In this document: positions 42,841 to 51,893 of the stretch, one piece after another | Layout of the letters: every line of letters begins with the position of its first letter | Numbering within the stretch: position 1 is the first letter of the stretch | From: Pseudomonadota bacterium | GTDB taxonomy: Bacteria > Pseudomonadota > Alphaproteobacteria > Sphingomonadales > Sphingomonadaceae | NCBI GenBank assembly: GCA_023417515.1 | Contig: JAEZFL010000088.1 | Location: forward strand, 1-64,000 | DNA: 64,000 nucleotides | Reading direction: 5' to 3' | Program-made: the position numbers and the translations under genes | Notes under the pieces: model-generated | Databases searched by the model: none | What the model was told of the DNA's origin: nothing | The model's input: the letters and a program-made list of their open reading frames with translations, nothing else

Positions 42841-44000
42841 CGCGACAGCGACCGACCGACAATTTCCTTCATGATCTCGTTGGCGCCGCCATAGATGCGA
42901 GCCACGCGGCTATCGAGCCACATGCGGGAAATGGGATATTCAAGCATATAGCCGTAGCCGCCGTGAAGCTGCATGCAATCGTCCACGATCCGGCATTGGA
43001 TGTCAGTGGACCAATATTTCAGCATGGCCGCTTCTTCGGGACGCAGGTCGCCGGCCATGAACTTGATGACGCAGCGCTCAAGGAAGACACGCGCGACATC
43101 CGCATCCGTGACTGCATCCGCCAGCTTGAACCGGGAATTCTGGAAGTCGATCACGCGGCGTCCGAAAGCGGTCCTTTCACTCGCATAGGCCTTGGTGGCC
43201 GCGATCGCCGCATCCATCATGGCCACTGCGGCAATGCCCGTCAGCAGCCGCTCCTCGGTAAGGCGCTGGGTGAGCTGCTCGAAACCCTGGCCCTCCGACC
43301 CGCCGAGCAGGGCCGAGCCGGGTAGCCGGACCTCGTCAAAGAACAGCTCGGCAATGTCTGCGGACCATTGGCCTAGCTTTTCGAGAGGCTCGCTGCGGCT
43401 GAAGCCGGCAAGGTCCTCGGTCTCGACCAGGAACAGGCTGATGCCGGCCTCCGTCTTGGCCGCAAGCACGATAAGATCGGCGCAGGCGCCGTTCGAGATG
43501 AACGTCTTCTGTCCGCTGACGAGAAAGTCCGACCCCGCCCGCACCGCCCGGGTGCGCATTCCCCGAAGGTCGCTCCCGGCGCCCGGCTCCGTCATGGCAA
43601 TCGCGCCGATCCATTGACCGGTGGCCATCATCGGCAAAACGCGCGCGCGCTGCTCCTCGGTGCCGTAATGGTAGACATAGGGCGCTACGACGTCGCTGTG
43701 CAGCGACAAGACGGGTGCGGCCACGCCGGCGAGGACTTGTTCCTCAACGAGCGCCATAGCGGCGAGGAAATCGCTCCCAGAGCCGCCGAACTCCTCGGGC
43801 AGCCGAGGGCAGAGCAAGCCGAGCTCGCCGGCGCGCCGCCAAATAGCCGGCGGCGCCATTCCGGACTGCTCCCATTCCTCGCGGTGCGGCGCGCATTCGC
43901 TGGTGAAGAAACGGCGAGCCGTGGCGCGCAACATGTCGTGCTCGTCGCTCCACGGGAGGGACGATTGGAGTCCGGGTGAGGGATGGACCGTGCCGCTCAC
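42837..44000 (-). CDS. Acyl-CoA dehydrogenase, second of a pair
   Basis: A 387-residue flavoenzyme that makes a trans-2-enoyl-CoA. Seen: AIAMTEPGAGSDLRGM (FAD/substrate loop), SGQKTFISNGACADL, RLTEERLLTG (Glu-Arg at the helix-G base position as in long-chain/isovaleryl types), QLHGGYGYMLEYPISRMWLD, and IYGGANEIMKEI. The start is GTG at 44000, overlapping the upstream stop (GTGA). Adjacent to a paralogue, as in heteromeric enzymes. Confidence 0.93.
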   Translation of the reverse strand: MSGTVHPSPGLQSSLPWSDEHDMLRATARRFFTSECAPHREEWEQSGMAPPAIWRRAGELGLLCPRLPEEFGGSGSDFLAAMALVEEQVLAGVAAPVLSLHSDVVAPYVYHYGTEEQRARVLPMMATGQWIGAIAMTEPGAGSDLRGMRTRAVRAGSDFLVSGQKTFISNGACADLIVLAAKTEAGISLFLVETEDLAGFSRSEPLEKLGQWSADIAELFFDEVRLPGSALLGGSEGQGFEQLTQRLTEERLLTGIAAVAMMDAAIAATKAYASERTAFGRRVIDFQNSRFKLADAVTDADVARVFLERCVIKFMAGDLRPEEAAMLKYWSTDIQCRIVDDCMQLHGGYGYMLEYPISRMWLDSRVARIYGGANEIMKEIVGRSLSR

Positions 44001-45139
44001 AGGACCCGCCCGATCAGATCCTTCATGATCTCCGTGGTGCCGCCGGCGATACGCCCCAATCGTGAATCGGCGTAGCGGGAGGAAATCGGGTAGTCGCGCA
44101 TGTAGCCGTACCCTCCGAACAGCTGAAGACACTTGTCGATCACTTCAGAGCAGCGCTCGGTCGTCCACATCTTGACCATGGCGCCGCCGCGAGCGTCGAG
44201 CCGGTCCTCGATGAACAGATCGATGCACCGCTCGATATAAGCGCGCGCGATGGTGGCGATGGTTCGGCATTCGGCAAGTGTGAAGCGGACATGCTGGTGT
44301 TCGATCAGCTTCCTGCCGAAGGTTTCGCGCTCCCGCGCATAGGCCGTTGCCTCGTCGACCGCGGCTTCCATGTTAGCGACGGCGGACATCGCCATGATCA
44401 GCCGTTCCTCCGGAAGGCGGTCCATCAGCTGGAAGAAACCGAGTCCTTCGGCGCCGCCGAGCAGATTGCGCCGCGGCACGGGCACCGAGTCGAAAAAGAG
44501 TTCGGACGTATCCTGCGCTTTGACTCCGACCTTGCGGAGGTTGCGGCCGAGGGCGAAGCCCGGCGCGTCGCGGGTGTCTACGATAAGGAGGCTGACGCCC
44601 CCCGCCCGCGCCGCCGAGTCCGTCTTCGCGGCAACCACGATGAGCTCGGCATTCTGCGCGTTGCTGATGAAGGTCTTGCGGCCGTCCAAGACGTAATGAT
44701 CGCCATCGAGACGGGCACGGGTGGTGATCGCCTGCAGATCGCTTCCGGCGCCGGGCTCGGTCATGGCAATGGCCGAGACAATTTCCCCGCTCGCCATGGC
44801 GGGAAGGAAGCGGGCGCGCTGCTCGTCGGTGCCGTAGAGCTCGATGTACGGCGCGACGATGTCGCTGTGCAGGTAGAACGGCAGCTCGGTGAAACCGAGA
44901 CGCGTCTGCTCCTCGATGATCACCATGCAATGGTAGAGGTCGCCCCCGCCGCCGCCAAAGCGGGGACTGACCTTCGTCGCAAGCAGACCAGCAGCCCCGG
45001 CCTTGAGCCATAAGTCGCGGTCGATCCTGAGCGCCTTTCGCCAAGCCTTGAGGTGCGGAAGACACTCGGTTTCGAGGAACCGTCGGACACCCGACCGGAA
45101 CTGCTCATGCTCCGGCGTGTAGTAAGGTGAGTTGATCAT
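43997..45139 (-). CDS. Acyl-CoA dehydrogenase, first of a pair
   Basis: A 380-residue flavoenzyme: AIAMTEPGAGSDLQAI, DGRKTFISNAQNAEL, RLPEERLIMAMS (helix-G Glu-Arg), QLFGGYGYMRDYPISSRYAD and IAGGTTEIMKDL. It is similar throughout to the adjacent second dehydrogenase and translationally coupled to it. Either an alpha-beta heteromer or two enzymes for successive beta-oxidation rounds. Starts 45 bp after the TonB receptor gene. Confidence 0.93.
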   Translation of the reverse strand: MINSPYYTPEHEQFRSGVRRFLETECLPHLKAWRKALRIDRDLWLKAGAAGLLATKVSPRFGGGGGDLYHCMVIIEEQTRLGFTELPFYLHSDIVAPYIELYGTDEQRARFLPAMASGEIVSAIAMTEPGAGSDLQAITTRARLDGDHYVLDGRKTFISNAQNAELIVVAAKTDSAARAGGVSLLIVDTRDAPGFALGRNLRKVGVKAQDTSELFFDSVPVPRRNLLGGAEGLGFFQLMDRLPEERLIMAMSAVANMEAAVDEATAYARERETFGRKLIEHQHVRFTLAECRTIATIARAYIERCIDLFIEDRLDARGGAMVKMWTTERCSEVIDKCLQLFGGYGYMRDYPISSRYADSRLGRIAGGTTEIMKDLIGRVL

Positions 45140-45184
45140 ATCGACGGGGGGCAGGCGCGCGGATCTGGGTCCGCTCGCCGATCC

Positions 45185-47500
45185 TTAGAAGTTGAATCGA
45201 AGCTCGACGGCATAGGTATCGCCAAAGCCGGGACTCCTCGTGGTGATGGTCGCGTTGGGGAAAGGGAATGCCGACCCGACGCCTAGCGAACGCTCGTCGG
45301 TGATGTTGCGGCCCCAGACGTAGAGGCCCCAACGCCTGCTTTCATCCTGAACGCCAACGCGGAAGTTAAGCGTGGTCACGCCCTCGCTGACCACGGTCGT
45401 GGTGGCGTTTGGAAGGTTGAAAGTCTCGCCCCGATGATTGACGTCCCCGCGTAGGTAGCCCTGGACCCGTCCGAAAAGCGCGAACTCGTACTGCGCGCCG
45501 GCGCTGCCGGTCCATTGCGGCAGGTTCGGGAAGTTGCGTCCCTCGAGCGGATTACCCGGGAACGACACATATTCGGTGTTGAGATAGCCGAGGTTGGCAT
45601 CGAGCCTCAGGCCCCGCACCGGCTGGGCGTCCAGCTCGACCTCGACACCTTGGCTTCGAGCCGTCGCGGCGTTGCGGATCAGGAAGGAAAGACCGGTGAA
45701 GACCTGCTCCTGCTTGTCGTCCCAGTCCATGTGGAAGGCGGAAATGTTGAAGCGCAGTCGCCGGTCGAAGAGGATAGTCTTGAAGCCCACCTCATAATTG
45801 CTGACGAATTCCGGATCGAACCCGAACGGATCGGCCGGGCTGAACGGCGGCGAAATCACATCCGTCTGGAAGCCACCCGCCTTGAAGCCGCGGCTGTAGC
45901 GGGCATAAGCGATGTGATTGGGCGTAAACGCGTAGGTGAGACTTGCATCGCCGGTGAACTGCCCTTCCGAATAGGTCTCGTTGCGCAGCGGCACGCTCAC
46001 CGCGAAATTCGGAATGATCGAGCCGCCAAGCCCGCCGCTATATTGCTGGGTGTAGAACTGGCGGTAGGTGAAGTTCTTCTCTTCGTGCGTGTAGCGGATG
46101 CCGGCCGCCAAGGTCAGCCGTTCGGTGATGTCGAACGACGCCGACGCGAAGGCCGCGTAGCTGCTGCTTTCGATCTCGGATTCAGTGCGCGCTTGCTCAC
46201 CGTTGTAATTGGGAAAAACGATGCCCGCGAGGTTCCCAACCAGTAGCGAGGGCATGTCGGCGCCCAGTCGGATGCGTCGGACGTTCTGCGTGTCCTCGCC
46301 ATAATAATAGAGACCGAGGATCCAATTAAGACGGTTGTCGCCGTTGGACGTGAGCCGGAACTCTTGGCTCCAATTCTCTCCATTTTCCTGGCGGCCGACC
46401 TCGAAGGCGTCGACGGGCAGACCATCCGAATCGTCGTTGAAGTCGGAATTATACTGCCGGATCGCGCTCAATGAGGTGAAAGTCGCGAAATCCAGGTCCG
46501 CATCCACTCGAGCCGACACACCGTAGAGCTCGCGCCGCGCGAATTCGGACGAGTTGAGCTGGACGATGTTGTCGGTTGGATCCTGGGCCGGGATGCCGGC
46601 GAAGAGCGGCAGGGCGGCGAGCGTCACGGGCCCGGTCTCGAGCGCGGTTGTGCCGTCCTCCGTAAAATAGTCGCCGGACAGTCGCAGGCGCACCGTCTCG
46701 GAAACGTTGGCGAGCAGCACCAGGCGCGCGCCCTGCGACGAAAGGTCGTTCAGACGGTCGCCCGTGGTCGTGTTGAGAATGAAGCCGTCGCGCTGACGAT
46801 GCACCCCGGAAATTCGCATCATCAGCTGGTCGTCGACGATCGCTCCCCCCGCGCTCGCCCGGAGCTGAAAGAAATCGAAATTACCGTAGCTGATGTCACC
46901 GGAAACGAACGCTTCATTGGTCGGATCGCTGGTGATGATGTTGATCGCGCCGCCGATCGTGTTCTTGCCGTAAAGTGTGCCCTGCGGCCCGCGAAGCACC
47001 TCGACCCGCTCGACATCGTTGAGGATCGTGTTGAACGTGGGATCGCGTCCTTGATAGACCTCGTCGATGTACACGCCGACGGCCGGCGGGAATCCGGCGT
47101 TGATGTTGCTCTGAGAGCTCACGCCGCGGATGGCGATAGCGGGCGAGTTGGTGCCCGGAGTGAACAGCACGTTCGGCACTTTCGAGCCGATCTCGATCAG
47201 GAAGCTGGCGTTGATGCCCTCGATCTCTTCCGCGCCGAGGCTGGTGACCGACAGCGGTACTTCGATTTCGCGTTCCCGCCGGCGCTGCGCAGTGACCACG
47301 ACCTCGGAATCCACCTGACCCTGAGTGGCCGTGTTTTGATGGTCCACCTGCGCACGATCTGCCGAGGCCTCGGGCTGTTCCCCCGCGTCGGCACTGGCCT
47401 GTGCCCACGCGGGCGTCGCCATCGTCAGGAGCAGTGTAGTCGACGAAAGCGCCAGCGCGCGCGCCGCATTTCCCATTCTTTTCCCGCTCTCGATCATCAT
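45185..47500 (-). CDS. TonB-dependent outer-membrane receptor of the lipid-catabolic operon
   Basis: A 771-residue receptor: signal peptide ending TMATPAWAQ, plug with VVVTAQRRREREIEVPLSVTSLG and RGPQGTLYGKNTIGGAINIIT, and barrel ending in an aromatic (VELRFNF). AAGGAGGGGAG precedes ATG at 47500. Being inside an acyl-CoA operon, it most likely imports the lipid-like substrate. No siderophore genes are nearby. Confidence 0.93.
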   Translation of the reverse strand: MMIESGKRMGNAARALALSSTTLLLTMATPAWAQASADAGEQPEASADRAQVDHQNTATQGQVDSEVVVTAQRRREREIEVPLSVTSLGAEEIEGINASFLIEIGSKVPNVLFTPGTNSPAIAIRGVSSQSNINAGFPPAVGVYIDEVYQGRDPTFNTILNDVERVEVLRGPQGTLYGKNTIGGAINIITSDPTNEAFVSGDISYGNFDFFQLRASAGGAIVDDQLMMRISGVHRQRDGFILNTTTGDRLNDLSSQGARLVLLANVSETVRLRLSGDYFTEDGTTALETGPVTLAALPLFAGIPAQDPTDNIVQLNSSEFARRELYGVSARVDADLDFATFTSLSAIRQYNSDFNDDSDGLPVDAFEVGRQENGENWSQEFRLTSNGDNRLNWILGLYYYGEDTQNVRRIRLGADMPSLLVGNLAGIVFPNYNGEQARTESEIESSSYAAFASASFDITERLTLAAGIRYTHEEKNFTYRQFYTQQYSGGLGGSIIPNFAVSVPLRNETYSEGQFTGDASLTYAFTPNHIAYARYSRGFKAGGFQTDVISPPFSPADPFGFDPEFVSNYEVGFKTILFDRRLRFNISAFHMDWDDKQEQVFTGLSFLIRNAATARSQGVEVELDAQPVRGLRLDANLGYLNTEYVSFPGNPLEGRNFPNLPQWTGSAGAQYEFALFGRVQGYLRGDVNHRGETFNLPNATTTVVSEGVTTLNFRVGVQDESRRWGLYVWGRNITDERSLGVGSAFPFPNATITTRSPGFGDTYAVELRFNF

Positions 47501-47538
47501 ATTAGCTCCCCTCCTTGCCGGCATGATTTCCCGATGGA

Positions 47539-48438
47539 TCACTCGGCGTCGTTTTGCCCGTCGTTGCTGTTTTTTGACCGGAACGGCTCCTCGCCGGGCC
47601 GGTAACTGCGGGCCACATTCGCGTGGACTCCGGTCGGATCGACCGGCAGGCCGTGGATTTCCATTGCATGGCTGTGCGCCAAATGGTGCAGCGCGAAGGC
47701 GTTCTGCATGGCGACATGACGGCCCTGCGCGTCCTGGGCCGCGTTGACCGCGAGCTTCACCATTCTCGTGGCGAATGTCGGCTGGCGGGCAATGCGGCGG
47801 GCGAGCTCAAGCGTCGTCTCAATCAGTTCGGCGCGCGGAACCACGCGGTTGACCATGCCGAGCATACGCGCCTCCTCGGCACCGATCGGCTCTCCCGTCA
47901 GCAGCATTTCCTTCGCCTTGCGGGTGCCGAGTTCATAGGGGTAGGCGAACCATTCTACGCCGGCGATGCCCATCGCTACCGTCACTTCCTGGAACTCGGC
48001 GTCGTCGGAGGCGAGAATGAGATCGCACGGCCAACACAGCAGCAAGCCGCCCGAGACACAGCGGCCCTGCACCGCGGCGATCGTAATCTTGGGCAGGTTG
48101 CGCCAGCGCTCGCAAAAACCGGTGTAGATCTCCTCCTCGCGCGACATGCGCCCTTCGGCCCCCGGCCGGCGGTGCTGGCGTGACGTGGTGACCGGCGGGT
48201 AACGGTCCTGGTTGTCGAGGTGGTCGCGCTCTCGGACGTCGTGCCCGGCCGAGAAATGCTTGCCGTTGGCCGACAGCACGATCACGCGCACCGCATCGTC
48301 TCCGGCGGCCCGGTCGAAGGCTGCGTTCAGCTCGTAGAGGAACTGCGTGTCCTGAGCGTTCGCCGCCTCGCCCCGATCGAGGACGATATGGGCGATGCCC
48401 TCGCCGGTTTCGTAGCGGATGCGTGGGGATTCGGTCAC
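47539..48438 (-). CDS. Enoyl-CoA hydratase/isomerase family protein
   Basis: A 299-residue crotonase with oxyanion-hole strands ANGKHFSAGHD and GRCVSGGLLLCWPCDL; the second catalytic-Glu region reads FQEVTVAMGIAGVEWFAYPYELGTRKAKEMLLTG. An unusual insertion of about 25 polar residues (RDHLDNQDRYPPVTTSRQHRRP) follows the first oxyanion strand, matching a mycobacterial-type ECH branch. GTG start overlaps the stop of the 139-residue gene (GTGA). Confidence 0.88.
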   Translation of the reverse strand: MTESPRIRYETGEGIAHIVLDRGEAANAQDTQFLYELNAAFDRAAGDDAVRVIVLSANGKHFSAGHDVRERDHLDNQDRYPPVTTSRQHRRPGAEGRMSREEEIYTGFCERWRNLPKITIAAVQGRCVSGGLLLCWPCDLILASDDAEFQEVTVAMGIAGVEWFAYPYELGTRKAKEMLLTGEPIGAEEARMLGMVNRVVPRAELIETTLELARRIARQPTFATRMVKLAVNAAQDAQGRHVAMQNAFALHHLAHSHAMEIHGLPVDPTGVHANVARSYRPGEEPFRSKNSNDGQNDAE

Positions 48439-48854
48439 GCCGTGACCTCCGCCAACTCGTTGTGCATGCCGTGGAAGGAGGGCGGCACCTTGGCATGGCC
48501 GCCATTGCTCTTGAGCTTGCCCGACTGGGCGCCAAGCGCCTGAAGCCGGGAATATTCCGCCCGCGTCGCCTCCTCGATCTTCATTCGGGCGAGCTGCAGA
48601 ACGAAGTCATAGTCGGCCACCGTCTTGAGGTCGGCCTCCTCGATCTCGCCCTCATGCAAGCTCGCCGTGCCCCCTGAAATGTAGCAGTGCCAGGCGATGA
48701 CCCCATCGCCGTCCGCATCGAGATGGGCGGGCACGCCGGTGAACACCTCGCAGATCGACAGCTCGGCTTCGGGAGCCGCCGCCGTGTAGCGGTCCAGCAG
48801 CGCCTTCAGGGCCTCGAACCAGGCGGGACTGGCAAACTCGACTTTTCCGGTCAT
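48435..48854 (-). CDS. 139-residue conserved hypothetical protein of the acyl-CoA operon
   Basis: A soluble protein. The core FASPAWFEALKALLDRYTAAAPEAELSICEVFTGVPAHL, then VIAWHCYISGGTASLHEGEIEEADLKTVADYDFVLQLARMKIEEA, recalls SCP2-like or lipid-binding folds (alternating strand, then acidic helix), but I cannot assign the family firmly. ATG at 48854 has GAGG 8 bp upstream; ATG at 48872 would overlap the dioxygenase stop. Coupled to the crotonase downstream and the dioxygenase upstream, so it works in the same pathway. Confidence 0.8.
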   Translation of the reverse strand: MTGKVEFASPAWFEALKALLDRYTAAAPEAELSICEVFTGVPAHLDADGDGVIAWHCYISGGTASLHEGEIEEADLKTVADYDFVLQLARMKIEEATRAEYSRLQALGAQSGKLKSNGGHAKVPPSFHGMHNELAEVTA

Positions 48855-48864
48855 CGTGGCCGCC

Positions 48865-49758
48865 TCAACCATATTGGGACTGATATGCGGGACGAACGAG
48901 CAGCATCCGCTCGTGCTGAGGCCCTTCGGAGCGATAGCCTTGCCACGCGTCGCGGCCGATGAGGCGCGCGAGGGCGGGATCGTGCTGCCCCAATATCTCA
49001 TCCGGCATGTCGTCGTAGGTCTCGGCCGGAAAGACGTAATTGCGGCAGAATGCGGTGGCGATGTGAGCGCGCATCCCCTCGCTCGTCTTCGGCATGGTGC
49101 AGTGCCAGGTGTTGCCGCTGAAGACGACGAGCGAGCCCGGCCGGATATCGGTCGGCACGTAAGTGCCTTCCTTGAGCAGCCCTCCGGCGAAGTCCGGCTG
49201 CTCGCCTTCCGTCGGGTGCCGGCACCAGCGGTGGCTTCCGGGCACGAAGGCGAAGGTGCCATTCTCGCGCGTATAGTCCGTCAGAATCCAGCTGACGTTG
49301 CAGACCGAGCTGTAGAACGGAAGGGGAGTCGGAACGCCGACGCTGTCGCAATGCATGAGCGTTGGCTTCGCGGGGCCGTCCTTGAGGAAGGCGACCATCG
49401 AATAAAGCTGCACGCTTTGGCCCAACAAGTAGGCGGCGAAGGTGCGCGTCACCGGGTGCATCAGCGCCTCGATGAACAGCGGGTCGCGGCTCAGCAGGTG
49501 GAACAGCTGGCGCCCGGCAGCCGGCCTGTCAGCATGCTTGTTGAGCGCCACCGCGGCGGCATCCTCCTCGGCGGCCATTTCCTTCAGCCGCTCCAGCAGT
49601 GCCCGCGACATGGCGGGATCGATGCCCGTCTTCTCCGGCGGAACTACGGTGAAGCCGAAGGCTTCGAGTTCCGCAAGGTTGGTTTCGAGGCCGAGGTCGC
49701 GTGCCTTGCGGTACGTCTCGGCCATCCCCGCCACCGAGGGCCAGTCACCGATCTCCAT
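48865..49758 (-). CDS. Phytanoyl-CoA dioxygenase (PhyH) family oxygenase
   Basis: A 297-residue Fe(II)/2-oxoglutarate enzyme with the metal triad visible: HxD as His136-Cys-Asp138, distal His219 in GNTWHCTMP, and Arg230 to bind 2-oxoglutarate. Members hydroxylate the alpha carbon of branched acyl-CoAs or many other lipids. AGGAGCGACAC precedes the ATG at 49758. Start overlaps the SnoaL gene by 14 bp. In this operon it could open a branched or hindered acyl chain for beta-oxidation, or hydroxylate the intact lipid. Confidence 0.9.
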   Translation of the reverse strand: MEIGDWPSVAGMAETYRKARDLGLETNLAELEAFGFTVVPPEKTGIDPAMSRALLERLKEMAAEEDAAAVALNKHADRPAAGRQLFHLLSRDPLFIEALMHPVTRTFAAYLLGQSVQLYSMVAFLKDGPAKPTLMHCDSVGVPTPLPFYSSVCNVSWILTDYTRENGTFAFVPGSHRWCRHPTEGEQPDFAGGLLKEGTYVPTDIRPGSLVVFSGNTWHCTMPKTSEGMRAHIATAFCRNYVFPAETYDDMPDEILGQHDPALARLIGRDAWQGYRSEGPQHERMLLVRPAYQSQYG

Positions 49759-50257
49759 GTGTCGCTCCTGCTGCAAGATTGGTTGAGCCGGCGCCCGTAC
49801 CCGATACCGGCGTCCCAGCCCGCGACGTGAAAATGCGGGTCAGTCTATGCTCCTGAATTCGCCACCCATCCCCCGTTCGGACGAAGCGGTCCTCGCAGAC
49901 GCCGACGGTCGAGGCCGGCCGTACCCCGCGCAGCCCCGCCGCGTCGGCGTCGTCCGGATTGTCGAACACGGTAAGATAGCAAATCCCCTCAGCGGTGTCG
50001 GGTCCCGTCACGGTGACAAGCTGGTTGGTGACGATGTGGAGCATGGTGATGCGGAGTCCGGCCAGGGCGACCAGAGATGCGTGGATGGCCGAGTGGCCGA
50101 CGAAGGGGGGATATTCGGGGATCACGATGCGTGCATCGGCCGTGAACAAGGCGGCGAAACCTTCGGCATCGCCGCGGTCGGCGGCGAGGGCATAGCGTAT
50201 TTGCAGGCGCTCGCATTCCCGTTCGGCGAGGAGGCGCTGGAGATCGGCTGCGGCCAT
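49745..50257 (-). CDS. SnoaL-like / NTF2-fold protein
   Basis: A 170-residue cone-fold protein: CERLQIRYALAADRGDAEGFAALFTADARIVIP, then YLTVFDN and EDRFVRTGDGWRIQEHRL. This fold serves as isomerase, dehydratase or hydroxylase, for example ketosteroid isomerase and polyketide cyclases, or only as binding partner. The C-terminal 25 residues are Gly/Thr-rich. One base separates it from the upstream acyl-CoA ligase stop. Confidence 0.87.
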   Translation of the reverse strand: MAAADLQRLLAERECERLQIRYALAADRGDAEGFAALFTADARIVIPEYPPFVGHSAIHASLVALAGLRITMLHIVTNQLVTVTGPDTAEGICYLTVFDNPDDADAAGLRGVRPASTVGVCEDRFVRTGDGWRIQEHRLTRIFTSRAGTPVSGTGAGSTNLAAGATHGDR

Positions 50258-50258
50258 A

Positions 50259-51893
50259 TCAGTTCACCCGCCGCACGCGATCGTGCCAGTAAGGCTCGCG
50301 CAGTACATGCTTCATCACCTTGCCGGTCGCATTGCGCGGCAAGGCGGCGACGAAGTCGACCGACTTGGGCAATTTGTAGCCTGCGATGAGCTGTCGCGCA
50401 TGCGCGATGAGAGCCGCGGCATCGGGAGCGCAGCCAGGACGGGGCGCAACCACCGCCTTCACCGCCTCGCCCCATCGCGCGTCGGGGACGCCAATGACGG
50501 CCACTTCGAGCACTTCGGGATGCGTGGCGAGCGCAGCCTCGACCTCCGCCGGATAAATATTCTCCCCGCCCGAGACGATCATGTCCTTCACGCGGTCGGT
50601 GATGAACAGGAAACCGTCCTCATCCAGATAGCCGGCATCACCCGTGCGCACCCACCCGTCGCCAGCGATGATGCGCGCCGTCTCCTCCGGTTTGCGCCAA
50701 TAGCCATTCATCGCCGCAGGGGTGCGAACGCAGATCTCGCCGACCTCGCCGATCGCGCGGGGCGCATCGCTGCCCGGCTCAACGATGCGAACCCCGACCC
50801 CCGGCAGCGGGCGCCCTGCCGATCGCATCCGCGCAAGCTCAGGACGATGGTCGGCGGGAGCAAGGCAGGAGACTCCGCCGCAGGTCTCGGTGAGGCCGTA
50901 CATCTGAACGAAGCCGCAATCGAAGGCGGCGACCGCCCGCTCGAGGAGCTGTGGCGAGATCGGCGCGGCGCCGTACATGAAATTGCGCATCGAGGCGAAG
51001 TCTTCGGGCCTTAGTTCCGGCAGGTCGAGGATCGCCTGAATGGTCTGCGGCACCAAAACGGTCTTGGAGACCTTGAAGCGGCGGATGGCCTCGATCACCA
51101 TAGAATGATCGAATTCGCGCAGCACGATAGTGAAGGCGCCGGCATAGGCAGCCACGATGCCCCAGCCCGAGCCGCTGATGTGGAAGACGGGCAACGCCAC
51201 AAGTGCCACGTCCGCCGCGGACCAGCTGTTCCACTCGAACTCGGGACCGAACTCTTCGGGATGCTCGGCGGCGTGGGCATTGAACGCGTAAAAGGCGCGG
51301 TGGCTGAGCTGCACGCCCTTGGGCAGCCCGGTCGTGCCGCTGGTATAGAGCTGGATGGCAACGTCATCTGCCTTGCCGGGAGGCGGCCAGTCCGCTTCCG
51401 CCCAGGCGTCGCGCCATTCCCGGAAGACGGGCAGCCCCTCGACGGGCTGTATTGAGATCAGGTCCGGCGTCGGCGCTGACGATCCGGGCAAAGCGGCCGC
51501 CGTCGCCGCGCCGGTCTCATCGACGAAAAGGAGCGCGGCCCCGCAGTCGTCGAGGATTTGGCGGACCTCAGGCGGAGCCAGACGCCAGTTGATCGGCACC
51601 ATCACCGCCCCCACTCGGCAGGCGCCGAACAGCAATTCGAAATAAGCGAGGCTGTTCTTGCCGAGATAGGCGATGCGGTCTCCGATGCCGACGCCGGCCT
51701 CCCGCAACGCTCGCGCGACGCGCGACGCCCGAAGGTCGCACTCGGCCCAGTCGATCTGCTCATCCTCGAAACGGAAGGCGGGAGCTTCGGGCGTGCGTCG
51801 GCCGTGCACGCGCGGAACGTCGCCAAGCGTGACGATCTCTGGGAAGTAGATCATAGGGCCATCCGCCCATTCAACCTGCGTGGCCGCGTTCAT
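50259..51893 (-). CDS. Acyl-CoA synthetase (AMP-forming), downstream copy
   Basis: A 544-residue ligase: YTSGTTGLPKGV (AMP/phosphate loop), MYGLTETCGG, GWVRTGDAGYLDEDGFLFITDRVKDMIVSGGENIYPAEVE (hinge and C-terminal domain), and catalytic Lys in PRNATGKVMK. Activates a carboxylic acid to the CoA thioester with ATP. The ATG overlaps the stop of the upstream ligase (ATGA). Two adjacent ligases suggest two different acids or two steps in one pathway. Confidence 0.93.
   Translation of the reverse strand: MNAATQVEWADGPMIYFPEIVTLGDVPRVHGRRTPEAPAFRFEDEQIDWAECDLRASRVARALREAGVGIGDRIAYLGKNSLAYFELLFGACRVGAVMVPINWRLAPPEVRQILDDCGAALLFVDETGAATAAALPGSSAPTPDLISIQPVEGLPVFREWRDAWAEADWPPPGKADDVAIQLYTSGTTGLPKGVQLSHRAFYAFNAHAAEHPEEFGPEFEWNSWSAADVALVALPVFHISGSGWGIVAAYAGAFTIVLREFDHSMVIEAIRRFKVSKTVLVPQTIQAILDLPELRPEDFASMRNFMYGAAPISPQLLERAVAAFDCGFVQMYGLTETCGGVSCLAPADHRPELARMRSAGRPLPGVGVRIVEPGSDAPRAIGEVGEICVRTPAAMNGYWRKPEETARIIAGDGWVRTGDAGYLDEDGFLFITDRVKDMIVSGGENIYPAEVEAALATHPEVLEVAVIGVPDARWGEAVKAVVAPRPGCAPDAAALIAHARQLIAGYKLPKSVDFVAALPRNATGKVMKHVLREPYWHDRVRRVN

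Noticed and set aside
44001..44132. Upstream extension of the second acyl-CoA dehydrogenase
   Set aside because: It lies inside the first dehydrogenase gene; the GTG overlapping that gene's stop fits the family start.
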